A stretch of 62,000 bases of DNA from Phoronis australis (Eukaryota; Phoronida; Phoronidae). Position 1 is the first letter of the stretch. Every line of letters starts with the position of its first letter. The stretch spans positions 1,108,518-1,170,517 of the forward strand of contig NMRA01000022.1 of assembly GCA_002633005.1 (NCBI GenBank), given 5' to 3'. Positions 53,401-59,900 of this stretch are shown one piece after another. The notes under the pieces are model-generated. The model was not told where the DNA came from. It made no database searches and saw nothing but the letters and a program-made list of their open reading frames with translations. The position numbers and the translations under genes are program-made.

Positions 53401-56400
53401 CACCCTAACTAAAATGTTGTCATTTCTTGAGCAATACGACTCTTAATTTTAAAACAAACTTAAAAGGAACGAAAATTCTTTTTAAAATGAGATAAAGTTT
53501 TACATTCAGATCTTTTGTTGTCAGCAAATTCAAAAACGTTGAAAGTCATTGAACGATTTCTTAAGATATCGTGTTCCAAAGTTCGGAAAAAATTTTGTGC
53601 CAACAGTCGATAGCACCATTTTATTCTCTTCTTTATTGTATATGTACATGTACGTCCCAAACTACGCTTTACGTTAGTATCAGTTGCTGCAGTGTATTCA
53701 AGTTCCCTTCTTCAGTTTGTATTTTTAAAACAACGTTCAACTGATGAAAGTGTATTTATTAATCTATTTTAATGCTAAGACTTGAGGCATGTTTTCGAAA
53801 GCCGATCATATAAACACAGGTCACCTTCGAGTGAGACAATGAACAACGTTGGGTTTCAAGCCAAATAAAATGCCGGGAACTACACACAAATATTTGGAGA
53901 TAGTTGTGTGGCAAAAATCTGAATTTGGGCAAGATATGTGCAATTTCGATGAAGTGTAGTTGAACTCACGGCGGGATTTTTAATTCAGTTGATCCTCCGT
54001 TCGGTAAGCGAGCTTCAGTTTCGGGCCTTCGGAACGGAATTTGGCTACGACTGGAAGGAGTAATCGAGTCTGACGGTGTAGGTGTACACACGAGCTTCAT
54101 CTTGCATTCTGACACATATCTTCCCCTAAAGTCTGACTTTTACGCGGCACAACAATGAACGAAATTGTTCAGAACTTTTAAAAGACAGTATAAACTGATG
54201 ATTTGCTCGGCAGAGTGTGGGATGACAAACAATACGGCCTTGCCGGCATTTTCGGAAAATTCAGACGTGATTTGATTTGTCAGGGTTATTGACTCATACT
54301 GTAATCACTAAACTGTGGATATTGGTGGAAGTCTTTCGAAAAGGACCTCTTTTCGCTAGAAATAGGTTACACGTAACATTAACTTGTCGAAACAAGACTG
54401 TGTGTTTTGAGCACTAAATTTTAACAGCTCTTTTGCTACTACCAGCAATTCATAAACTAGGCCATTCACTAGATGACGCCACATGCTGCATGACATCATC
54501 TCCTACTTTTGACTAATCAGCGCATTGAAACATCGCTTGTTCTGTAATACGCTTTAAATAGAAATTATAAAAGTTTCGATTAACTTCACGACGATAATTG
54601 ATTCTAAATTGCCTGTTATTAAAGTGATACACAAGGAAAAAAACAAAGCCATTGAATAGTTTTTTTATCTAATGAGCTCGTTGTTTTATTCAACATTATC
54701 AGTATCTAATGTATCTGACTCTGGGAGCAACTTCGATTTCATATTAGCAATATCATAGTGGACCATCGTTGTCATCTTTCATGACTTGTAGGATTAACAG
54801 TCATGCATTTATCGTCCATAAATTTAGTAGAACTGGCAAGAAAAAGGGAAATGCTCATCAACTGCCTCTTCTCTAGACATGTCGATGGCATTCACAATAA
54901 AATATAAAACACTAAATCATACGGTTTATCCTACAGCTTTTGTATAGTTTATGATATGCCTGTCGTGATTTGCAGTCCAATCTATTGTCCTACTCGGAAC
55001 GCACAACAGTATGAGAAAAGTAACTCTGTAATGCATACTGTTGAAATACAATATACACCTGTGGCTTTCTTAAAACGAACTGGTTAAAATTTTTAAAATG
55101 TTTTTGTCCATATTTAGTCAAACAATACAAATAATTTACCCTGTCGAAAAATGACACAATCCTGAAATATGAAAAACATCGCTAATTTTAACCCCCCCCC
55201 CAGACAACGATGAAAATATTAGTAATCGAATTCTTACAACCCTGTAATCGAATTCTTACAACCCTGCTATCTACATGTATTGCTTATATCGGCAACTAAT
55301 CTTCAGTGGACGCATGTCTGGCTCTAATGTCTAATTTCACCATTTTTCGATTTTCTACGAGGTTTGCTGAATTGCAACGGCCGAAATACATCAAACTTTT
55401 AACCCTACTGTAGACAACAACTAATTTCGTGGTATCTTACCGAAAATTTTACAGCTTTACAAAAAGTTGTTTCTGCTGCTTATGAGCTGTATCGCCAGCA
55501 GTGTGTATACATTCACAACAGGAGCGTCGTGTATTCTAAAGGGAGTCATTTTGGACTTTTTCGCGCATGCACAAGTTTGAATTTTGATATTACTGGGAAT
55601 GCATACATGTACTTTCTCAATTCTCAAGACGTACTGGGAAATCCCCATTCCAAGTTGAATTTGGCTCCCGCGAGACAAACGCTTAGGGCATCTCTGAAAA
55701 CTGGGCAGTAGATTTCATCTCCCTTCTAGTATGAAGTCATTTCAGCCACGGTAAATATTGTAAAATCAATTATGGCTGAAGTCGACAAATATTAGGTCTA
55801 GCCTTCCTTTTACTAAGACCTTAGTGCATGTACCAAAACTGAAAATAGCTTGAGGCTGGGTACTCCATACATGTACATGTACAAGAGAAACCATTCACGT
55901 GGACAATAACGTCAGCGATCCAAGTATTTCGCATACCACAATTTTCTGAAAAGGAAACTACATTTTGGAAGGTTTACGGAACCCGAATAATAATAATAAT
56001 CGATGAGAAGGCCAATTGAAGACCAAAGCAAATCAAAAATGTACACATCCCAAATTATCACTTGATGCAAGGGGGTAGTTTCCTTCTTCGGCTTTTAAAT
56101 GAATATGCGACTCGGGCTTATCTGGAGATATTTTCACTCGATCTTATCTAAACACTATCCCTGACAACACGACGATATTTAATGAAACTTCCTGCATTTT
56201 GAAGATCAAAATCAACATAAGCATATGCTGCGCAAACATATTTAATGTAAATAAGAAAAACTTGGCATCTCAAAGTAACAGGTGTTAATTCTACGGTTGT
56301 CAATCGGTATTCATTCATACTGCAAGGACAGGCAGATGCAGGGACCACTGATATACAGCTGTACATGTACAGTATAACAAAAGCCTTGTCTGGCTTACAG

Positions 56401-57020
56401 TCTCAAACATGTAGTACCAGGTTTCGCCTCTGTTCATGTCTAACGTCCCCTTAATGAAAATCTAGGTACATGAATATGAGGAAAGTCATGGTATTATAGC
56501 TTTTTACTCCAAAATCGGCACTCTCAAGTTACTTAGTCATCCGCAGTTTTAGTGAGATGAATTTCAATAATCAAAAATACGTTTTATCCGAATCCCTGTC
56601 ATTGTGGATTACGCCTGCTAGTTATAATGGCTTTAATAGAGTCCACGTGGATGTGCCCCCCTACCCTACCCCTGCCACCCAAATCCTCTCTCTCTCTCAT
56701 GCTCCCTCGCTTCATCTCACTTCACTCTGCTCTCCATTTCCGAAAAATCAGGTCCCACACCTGATCGGGACGAGTGCCAAAACACAAAACAAACCTGGCG
56801 AAAGTAGTCCCTCTTCGAGCAACGCTTGCCACACGCCTATAGCCTGTAGGCGCGTGTGTACAATGTTATCATACTGCAGTGCCCAGTGGACGAGCTCACT
56901 CCCGGCTACACAATTTTCGAATGTCCTTAAGCAGAGTTTATGGTTGCGAATCAGTGTTGTCCGTCCACAGAGGTATGTGCATATAACGAGGGCCGCTCTT
57001 TTTCTTCGGGCAGAAGCAAC
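26472..57020 (-). CDS. RAPGEF3/4: Epac (cAMP-activated Rap guanine nucleotide exchange factor), 19 exons, 5' end missing
   Basis: This gene encodes an exchange factor that loads Rap GTPases with GTP when cAMP binds. I joined 19 minus-strand exons whose phases all match, giving 828 codons and a stop. Approximate domains, counting from the first residue seen: DEP 10-90, cyclic-nucleotide-binding domain 150-260, REM 300-400, Ras-association 455-545, CDC25/RasGEF 565-760, then a short tail. Signature strings include [10 protein letters not shown] (DEP), [15 protein letters not shown] (phosphate-binding cassette of the cNBD), [12 protein letters not shown] (REM) and [10 protein letters not shown] and [10 protein letters not shown] (CDC25). 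The cassette has Lys after FG, as in vertebrate Epac2, where Epac1 has Gln. The initiator Met, the first exon and any extra N-terminal cNBD were not found. The domain order is that of Epac and no other RasGEF family. Whether it is closer to RAPGEF3 or RAPGEF4 is unsure; an invertebrate gene may be orthologous to both. Confidence 0.95.
27118..27172 (-). CDS. RAPGEF3/4: Epac exon r: last helix of CDC25 domain
   Basis: This is a short exon after ATTTTTTAG. It reads [18 protein letters not shown], matching vertebrate RM-A---RT-R--RS at the end of the RasGEF domain. Donor TTGG|GTGAGT in phase 1. Length is 55 nt. Confidence 0.93.
27312..27376 (-). CDS. RAPGEF3/4: Epac exon q: CDC25 domain (EGNKTF / NFEKM region)
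   Basis: This is a short exon after TAACTTTCAG. It reads [20 protein letters not shown] and KM, the conserved D-TF---GN-T----LVNFEKM strand-helix of the RasGEF domain. Donor AAATG|GTAAGT in phase 0. Length is 65 nt, too short to show as an ORF. Confidence 0.96.
27817..27955 (-). CDS. RAPGEF3/4: Epac exon p: CDC25 domain ([10 protein letters not shown] motif), GC donor
   Basis: After TTTGTGTTTAG the exon reads [17 protein letters not shown], then [16 protein letters not shown] and [13 protein letters not shown], an almost textbook match to the RasGEF segment with PS-NH--YR and PP-IPF-P-L. The frame requires the exon to end at AAAG, where the intron begins GCGAGT rather than GT. The donor is therefore a non-canonical GC site. 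Length is 139 nt. Confidence 0.95.
28445..28535 (-). CDS. RAPGEF3/4: Epac exon o: CDC25 domain (MGLSN motif)
   Basis: The exon follows GCTGTATTTCAG and reads [20 protein letters not shown], then [12 protein letters not shown]-(F/Y)---AI--GL-N----RL--(S/T)W is the core RasGEF motif near the Rap-binding surface. Donor GGGAG|GTAAGT in phase 0. Length is 91 nt. Confidence 0.97.
28536..31553 (-). other. Epac intron n-o, 3.0 kb, nothing else recognised
   Basis: Short frames at 28.6-29.1 kb on both strands and at 29965-30261 (plus) carry no family signature. No repeats beyond dispersed ACATGTA motifs were identified. Confidence 0.55.
31554..31732 (-). CDS. RAPGEF3/4: Epac exon n: CDC25 domain
   Basis: The exon reads [20 protein letters not shown], then [20 protein letters not shown] and [14 protein letters not shown]-(I/V)Q-WV-TE(I/V)CL and R--LL-KFIK-A are RasGEF structurally conserved regions. 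Acceptor GTTTTACAG, donor CCCA|GTAAGT in phase 2. Length is 179 nt. Confidence 0.97.
32220..32345 (-). CDS. RAPGEF3/4: Epac exon m: start of catalytic CDC25 domain
   Basis: The exon follows TTCTCTGCAG and reads [20 protein letters not shown], then [20 protein letters not shown]. The S--ELAY--TIY-W-LF-C-HE motif opens the RasGEF domain of Epac. Donor CATGAA|GTAGGT in phase 0. Length is 126 nt (42 codons). Confidence 0.95.
32592..32689 (-). CDS. RAPGEF3/4: Epac exon l: Ras-association domain, second part
   Basis: After GCTTATTTCAG the exon reads [20 protein letters not shown] and [13 protein letters not shown], matching the vertebrate pattern L---DVSVF--L--NGRLF----R---DSL. Donor ACTT|GTAAGT in phase 0. 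Length is 98 nt. Confidence 0.93.
33670..33838. mobile_element. GGCGGATC/hAT-like non-autonomous element, copy 4
   Basis: GATCTAGGATTTTGAGTAGG, a GTCAGAAATTCGCACCCCCG box, and CTTGGCCCCCCTTAAATCCG make up this copy. It aligns well with copy 1 in reverse orientation. It lies in the intron between Epac exons k and l. Confidence 0.65.
36372..37245. repeat. Inverted array of AATTCAATTC subrepeats
   Basis: The left part repeats CCTGTTTTTTAAATTCAATTC-like units; the right part repeats the inverse, GAATTGAATTTACAAAAC-like units. The centre has paired direct repeats (TCAATCCTGT-GGC twice; TTAGGCA-AT-CA-ACGCCTC twice). It behaves like a foldback element built of short subrepeats. It lies between Epac exons k and l. 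No coding frame is visible. Confidence 0.65.
37258..37340. repeat. GAGCGG/CAGTGCT short interspersed repeat, copy 2
   Basis: GCCCCCTATGGGCGGCGCACC, a G-run, CCACCCCACTTTTGTCACTG and CTGCACCGCTCATG match the other two copies. It lies in the intron between Epac exons k and l, directly beside the AATTCAATT inverted array. Confidence 0.55.
37385..37531 (-). CDS. RAPGEF3/4: Epac exon k: Ras-association domain, first part
   Basis: The exon follows TTGTATTTCAG and reads [20 protein letters not shown], then [14 protein letters not shown] and [21 protein letters not shown] is a strong Epac signature; this domain binds activated Ras in Epac2. An upstream CAG (37560) would break the frame and is rejected. 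The donor GGAG|GTTAGT is in phase 1. Length is 147 nt. Confidence 0.95.
37718..37907 (-). CDS. RAPGEF3/4: Epac exon j: REM-RA linker
   Basis: The exon follows TTTTTCCTACAG in phase 0 and ends at GAAA|GTACGT in phase 1. It encodes about 63 residues, including [20 protein letters not shown], a basic, Ser/Pro-rich and probably disordered linker. The sequence is not conserved enough to recognise alone. It is called coding because both splice sites are good, the frame is open, both phases fit, and its length is close to the vertebrate linker. Confidence 0.8.
38865..38986 (-). CDS. RAPGEF3/4: Epac exon i: REM core
   Basis: The exon reads [20 protein letters not shown], then [26 protein letters not shown]-- V--W is the hallmark of the Epac REM domain, which stabilises the catalytic domain. 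Acceptor CCAAAATGACAG, donor ATGAAG|GTACGT, phase 0. Length is 122 nt. Confidence 0.93.
39171..39360. repeat. ~39-bp minisatellite (GTTAAGGGTAAGGAACAG)
   Basis: Five imperfect units of the form CACGCACAGTTAAG-GTAAAG, A-AGTTCTTACA, TCGGCACG follow each other. It lies in the intron between Epac exons h and i, about 140 bp from exon h. Confidence 0.8.
39434..39470. repeat. Short CTG/CCG trinucleotide run
   Basis: CTGCTACAGCTGCTGCTGCC and GCCGCTGCTGTAGCTG form a short, interrupted triplet run and a partial palindrome, in the same intron as the ~39-bp minisatellite. Confidence 0.75.
39504..39599 (-). CDS. RAPGEF3/4: Epac exon h: REM helices
   Basis: After GTTTTTACAG the exon reads [15 protein letters not shown], then [17 protein letters not shown]. 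It occupies the position of the vertebrate segment with the D-(F/I)---H-VF--- pattern at the start of REM. The donor ATCA|GTGTAT is weak but gives the phase (1) needed by the next exon. Length is 96 nt. Confidence 0.85.
39600..42194 (-). other. Epac intron g-h, 2.6 kb
   Basis: It contains MITE copy 4. An 85-codon minus frame at 40424-40681 lacks REM similarity and would break the exon g to exon h phase, so it is not taken as an exon. Confidence 0.6.
39981..40130. mobile_element. CTAGGACCT MITE, copy 4
   Basis: It begins CAGCCTCCCGTTCAGTAACG then CTAGGACCTCGC, and ends AGGTCCTAACGTTGCTGAACG. The core GAGATTACGTGAGATATTGC matches copy 1 in orientation. It lies in the intron between Epac exons g and h. 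Confidence 0.85.
42195..42277 (-). CDS. RAPGEF3/4: Epac exon g: switchboard / start of REM
   Basis: The exon reads [20 protein letters not shown] and then [20 protein letters not shown] is the Epac segment that links the cAMP domain to the REM helix bundle. The acceptor TTGGTAAG lacks a long pyrimidine tract but is fixed by frame. The donor GATG|GTAAGG is in phase 1. Length is 83 nt. Confidence 0.93.
42989..43107 (-). CDS. RAPGEF3/4: Epac exon f: cNBD C-terminal helix and hinge
   Basis: The exon follows CGCGTAG and reads [20 protein letters not shown], the conserved hinge/lid helix that moves when cAMP binds. A variable segment ([17 protein letters not shown]) follows. The donor is TACAA|GTGAGT in phase 2. 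Length is 119 nt. Confidence 0.95.
43472..43550 (-). CDS. RAPGEF3/4: Epac exon e: cNBD lid region
   Basis: After TTATTAG the exon reads [19 protein letters not shown] and then DDFNRILT, matching the strand and helix that follow the phosphate-binding cassette in Epac. It enters in phase 2 and leaves in phase 0 at CACA|GTAAGT. Length is 79 nt. Confidence 0.95.
43920..44064 (-). CDS. RAPGEF3/4: Epac exon d: cNBD core with phosphate-binding cassette
   Basis: This exon carries the cAMP-binding core. It reads [35 protein letters not shown] and [15 protein letters not shown]. The Arg of NDAPR contacts the cyclic phosphate in this family. Lys follows FG where PKA and CNG domains have Glu; Epac2 has Lys and Epac1 Gln here. 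The acceptor GGATCAG is chosen over a CAG five bases downstream because only it keeps the frame. The donor CCGAG|GTACAG is in phase 2. Length is 145 nt. Confidence 0.96.
44524..44669 (-). CDS. RAPGEF3/4: Epac exon c: N-terminal helices of the cNBD
   Basis: The exon follows TTGATTTCAG and reads [16 protein letters not shown], then [19 protein letters not shown] and [29 protein letters not shown] is almost invariant in Epac proteins. The donor is TTAC|GTAAGA in phase 1, chosen because it completes a Leu codon with the next exon and restores the GDLLFSQGDEG strand. Length is 146 nt. Confidence 0.93.
44670..48469 (-). other. Epac intron b-c, 3.8 kb
   Basis: It contains the 336-bp tandem duplication, a G-rich run near 45.09 kb and a CCGAGCCCCCGAGCC run near 47.51 kb. 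No additional exon was seen; exon b and c phases match directly. Confidence 0.6.
46528..47130. repeat. 336-bp imperfect tandem duplication
   Basis: TTGGTTTCTGATTTACATGT at 46528 recurs as TTGGTTTCCGATTTACATGC at 46864. AGAAGCTAATCTT, AAGATTGGTGA/AAATTGGTGA and CAAATGACA recur at the same offset. The copies are clearly diverged, so this is an old duplication, unlike the two N-joined blocks. It is intronic (Epac exons b-c). Confidence 0.75.
48470..48644 (-). CDS. RAPGEF3/4: Epac exon b: end of DEP and DEP-cNBD linker
   Basis: The exon follows a TTATTTCAG acceptor and starts in phase 1. It reads [17 protein letters not shown], closing the DEP domain as in vertebrate Epac (F-D---LYRF). An acidic linker follows, then [20 protein letters not shown], matching the helical segment before the cNBD. 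It ends in phase 2 at a strong GTAAGTG donor. Length is 175 nt. Confidence 0.93.
49090..50152. mobile_element. Foldback element with ~300-bp inverted arms
   Basis: The left arm (49090-49412) starts AAAGGGGAAGGCAACCTCTT. The right arm (49848-50152) is its imperfect reverse complement, ending in GGTTGCCTCCTCCTC. Matching internal pieces include GGAGGCAAGAATTTCG against CGAAATTCTTGCCTCC, GTTGTGATAAGTT against AACTTATCACAAC, and CACTGTTGCTGC against GCAGCAACAGTG. No transposase is present. A CTAGGACCT MITE lies in the spacer. Open frames here, including one of 163 codons on the minus strand, are by-products. It is in the large intron between Epac exons a and b. Confidence 0.8.
49451..49607. mobile_element. 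CTAGGACCT MITE, copy 5, nested in the foldback element
   Basis: It begins GCGTGCGTTCAGTAGACGCT and ends GCTAGGTCCTAGCGTTACTG then AACGGGAGGC. It is very close to copy 2, in the same orientation, and sits in the loop between the two arms of the foldback element. Confidence 0.85.
50391..50440. repeat. (AAT)n microsatellite
   Basis: About 16 consecutive ATA triplets, next to looser AGTAAT repeats up to 50.53 kb. It is in the intron between Epac exons a and b. Confidence 0.95.
56795..57020 (-). CDS. RAPGEF3/4: Epac exon a: DEP domain
   Basis: The DEP domain targets Epac to membranes. The exon follows an AAATTTCAG acceptor in phase 0 and reads [12 protein letters not shown], then [46 protein letters not shown]. 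The conserved ELV-W and R-QA-G--Q-LL-EG pattern of Epac DEP domains is present. It ends in phase 1 at a weak donor (CCAG|GTTTGT). The lone G joins TG of the next exon to give a Val codon, so the splice is supported by frame. This is the most 5' exon I could find, 226 nt long. Confidence 0.93.
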
Positions 57021-57271
57021 CTGAAATTTTAAAATATCACATGACTTTTTGACAGAGCGTTCTGGCACAATGTGTTTCCGAGAATATCATGACTTACATG
57101 TTTAAGTTGCGTTTGCAAATTAAAGCCCCAATCACCCCCATCACTTGCAGAAGGTACATTACTAATATCTTCGTGTTTCCAATGCACTAAACCTAATATA
57201 TGGTGGATACACTTACAGGCGCGCTATTTTGTACATGCAATATAACTGTAATATACCTGTCACAGACAGGA

Positions 57272-57803
57272 TCATTGGGGATATGCAGGTGCATTAATCC
57301 CCTCCACAGACCATCCCCGTGAAAGCAAAAGGCGGAGAACTCCAGGGCTGACGTTGCCTGCAAGCATCTGATTTGACAACACTCGGGCACGGATCTTCTT
57401 GTGACTTTTAGCAGCGTGGCCATAAATAATACCGGCTTCGAGCAGTCGGCTACCATCATTGAAATCAGCCAGTTGGGACGAAGACTGCTCGATGGTGCGT
57501 TTGTGGGCCAGAAGCTTAACATCAACCGAATATAAGTAGAGGGGTTGATTGGTGGCGCATGAGCCAGCGAGGTAATCTGCACGCTCATTAATCAAAACAC
57601 CGGCGTGGCCAGGTGCAAAAGACCAGATCACTACAAGTATATGACGAGGGTGGCGTAATCGGGTGACCCCCCAGTTGGCTGAGAGGTTTCCAGATTAAAC
57701 TTTCACCAACATGTACTTTCGACAGTTTAAATCCCTTCATCAATAGGCTAAGCTGTCGCCAGAGTTCTTTTGATGTTCTAAGAAACCGCGCTGGTGAAAG
57801 CAC
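57272..57803 (-). pseudogene. RNase H domain fragment of a retroelement (minus strand)
   Basis: The frame at 57272-57631 contains IWSFAPGHAGVLINERADYL, the C-terminal RNase H signature (HAGV--NE-AD-LAG with the catalytic His and Asp). A tail with SHKKIRARVLSNQMLAGNVS follows. Upstream to 57803 the frame is broken and the first catalytic Asp and Glu are not visible, so this is a truncated, decayed copy. Its tail resembles that of the plus-strand copy next door, so both come from one element family. RNase H of this type normally sits at the C-terminus of a non-LTR retrotransposon polyprotein; no reverse transcriptase is present here. Confidence 0.7.
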
Positions 57804-57965
57804 CTGCGCCTAGTCTAGTCTTGGTGTAACATGGCCCGTAAAATAATGTTATCATGATGTCGATTTTTCAGACTACCTAGCGATAAATTCCAACGACATT
57901 TCAAATCATTGAATAAAAGGTGCGTTTTGTATCGGAATGTCAACAGATATTAATGATCCAAACTG

Positions 57966-58972
57966 TCATTTTCATATGTAGCAATGAGATACATTCTTGG
58001 ACTCTTGAGTTTTGAACAAAGGCACAGATTAGCCCAGGGGAAAGCAATGTTCCGGGTGGCTGAAAACAGGAAACATCTCTTGTATGATCAGTTGGCTGTA
58101 ACCAAAGGCACCAGATTAAAGTGTGGCAAATCATGGTTGGCAGCAGCGGAAACCACACTAGAAAGAGTATGTGAGCTGGATCTGGTTCGCAGAGGAGAAG
58201 AGTTTATGAAGGTGGATGACAAAACAGCTGGCAGATTCACCATTACAATGGGCCGAGAGTGTCGTGACAGGGCGGCTTGTGCAGTTAACAGTGAAGTTCT
58301 TGAGCTGGTCTATGAAAATTGTAGAGAGGGAGATGCTGTGGTGGACACTGATGGAAGGGTTAAAAGAGGAGAAAAATATGCATGGGCCGGGTTATGTAGT
58401 CAATGTGGATGGCCAAAATAGTAGCGGAAAATGGTGAGGCATTTGAGCTCACGACATCTAGTATGAAGATGGAGGAGGTTGCTGCTGAAAAGGCATTTGC
58501 ATGGCTACAGGAAAGCTCTCATGCCTGTGCAGTTATTGTGACAGACTCTCAGAGCATGCTGAGAAAAATCGAACCCGAGTGGCTGCTGCATTTACATAAC
58601 AGTGGACTGGGAAAGCTGACTTGGATATTCCCCCCTGGGCATGCTGGGGTCGCCGGAAATGAGAAAGTTGACAAGTTAGCGGGAAATGCAACGATACAGG
58701 GCGCCCTCGAATTGGGAGAGAGTGAGATTCTCGGAGCGCTTAGAGAGATGGAGCTACTGGAGAATGGAGATGCAATTGACATAATGCAGCTGTTTGGATA
58801 TGAGAGAGGCTGTGGTGCTGATAGTCGGTCACATGGCCGGGCAAGACGAATGTGTAATCAGCAGTTGGTTGGAGTGGTTAGTCAAAGGACCTTGCCTGAC
58901 TTGATGACGTGGAAAGCCGAGCATCTATGGGTCTGCCCCGAGTGTGACGACGCTGGTTCTGCACCCAACTAA
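57966..58972 (+). pseudogene. RNase H domain copy of a retroelement, frameshifted (plus strand)
   Basis: Two overlapping frames cover this copy. 57984-58421 ends with DAVVDTDGRVKRG and YAWAG, the first RNase H strand with its catalytic Asp. 58403-58972 continues with EEVAAEKAFAWL (Glu), ACAVIVTDSQSM (Asp) and FPPGHAGVAGNEKVDKLAG (His and Asp). All four active-site positions are present, but a frameshift near 58.40 kb separates them. The end, with RSHGRARRMCNQQLVG and WVCPECDD, resembles a Cys-containing retroelement tail. It lies head-to-head with the minus-strand copy at 57.3-57.8 kb. There is no reverse transcriptase upstream. Confidence 0.75.
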
Positions 58973-59084
58973 TACTAATTTTAGAATACACTTGGAGATA
59001 ATAAAATATCTAAAAAATTGCGCCACACGTACTGTAGCAATTGCTTCGCGTTACATGCCATGCTTATTTTTTACATGGTGTTTA

Positions 59085-59208
59085 ATTCTGGGAGCTATAG
59101 CCCCCCCCAGTTTTTTCAGTGCTTCACCACCTGTGGACATGAGCGGCTCAACATATAGGGGCAGGGGGTCTACAGCCCCCACTTATTTCAGTGCTGTACC
59201 ACTCATCG
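59085..59208. repeat. GAGCGG/CAGTGCT short interspersed repeat, copy 3
   Basis: The sequence CTATAGCCCCCCCCAG, TTTCAGTGCTTCACCACC, ATGAGCGGCTCAAC and a second CAGTGCTGTACCACTCAT recur in related form at about 18276-18400 and 37258-37340. The shared pieces are a CACTG/CAGTGC box, a GTGGTG or CACCAC box, GAGCGG and a C-run. This suggests a small non-autonomous element family. Confidence 0.55.
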
Positions 59209-59248
59209 TCTGTCCAGTTTATTTTTACAACTATTGTACCTGGGGCTA

Positions 59249-59335
59249 ACATAATAATAATAATGACAATGGCAATGGCAATGGCAATGGCAATGACAAT
59301 GACAATGACAATAATAATGATAATGATAATAATAA
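59249..59335. repeat. Compound microsatellite (ATA/ACA/GGCAAT)
   Basis: Runs of ATAATA, CAATGA, GGCAAT and TGATAA units lie in series. It abuts the LINE 3' end and may be its tail. Confidence 0.85.
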
Positions 59336-59900
59336 ATATTAATAAACTTTATTTATAGAGGATAAAATACAATATATAAGTATATAAAAACATGCTTTAG
59401 CTAAACAGCATGGTCCTCTACAGCAAAAAACTAAATTAAATAAGATTAAAATGAGTAACATTAAATTAAAAACAGTATTTTACAAATTGAATACACAGAC
59501 TGGAATTAAAAATAAATAAATTATTTAAATAAGTAAATTAAAATAATAAATTAAATTAAAATTAAACTAAATCTAAATTAAAACTTTAAAACTTTATACG
59601 GGATATACATTGAAGTGACGAAAAGTAGGGACAACTATGATGACCACAGGTAACTGATGAATTTGAGTGTGAAGTCATCATAACCGTCAGCCTCTTTTAG
59701 ACTCTTTTGCAAGTCGTTCCACTGTTGAATGGCCTGAATAAAAAGGACTGAGAGCAAAAAGAATTTCTGTGTTTAGGTGCAACAAAATTGTTTGAGGTAG
59801 AAAATCTTGTCCTGATTTGTTGGCTATTTTGAACAAGTACTAGACAACGACATATATAAAACCGAAGTATTCTAAATCGTGTTGGAAATGTATACACGGC
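59249..59900 (-). mobile_element. 3' end of a non-LTR retrotransposon (5'-truncated)
   Basis: On the minus strand one frame near 59.68-59.78 kb reads AIQQWNDLQKSLKEADGYDD and FTLKFI, the pattern (F/R-IQ-WN-LP-SL-EA) found at the very C-terminus of many LINE reverse transcriptases. Neighbouring frames continue the match across a frameshift. An AT-rich stretch (59.34-59.61 kb) and a (TTATTATCATTGTCATTGCC)-like microsatellite at 59249-59335 follow in the element's 3' direction. This suits CR1/L2-like elements, which often end in short tandem repeats. It is 5'-truncated at about 59.9 kb. Confidence 0.5.

Larger units (their letters stand above)
48645..56794 (-). other. Largest visible Epac intron (exon a to b), 8.15 kb
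   Basis: It holds the foldback element with its nested MITE, the (AAT)n run and palindromic GTAACATTTTAC / CGTAATTTACG clusters at 50.9-51.1 and 51.74-51.81 kb. From 51.9 to 56.5 kb I see no coding feature. The phase-1 join across it (CCA G|TG AAT) is supported by the conserved DEP sequence on each side. Confidence 0.8.

Noticed and set aside
56557-57024. 155-codon plus-strand frame
   Set aside because: It is the antisense of the Epac DEP exon, which has splice sites and domain similarity on the minus strand.
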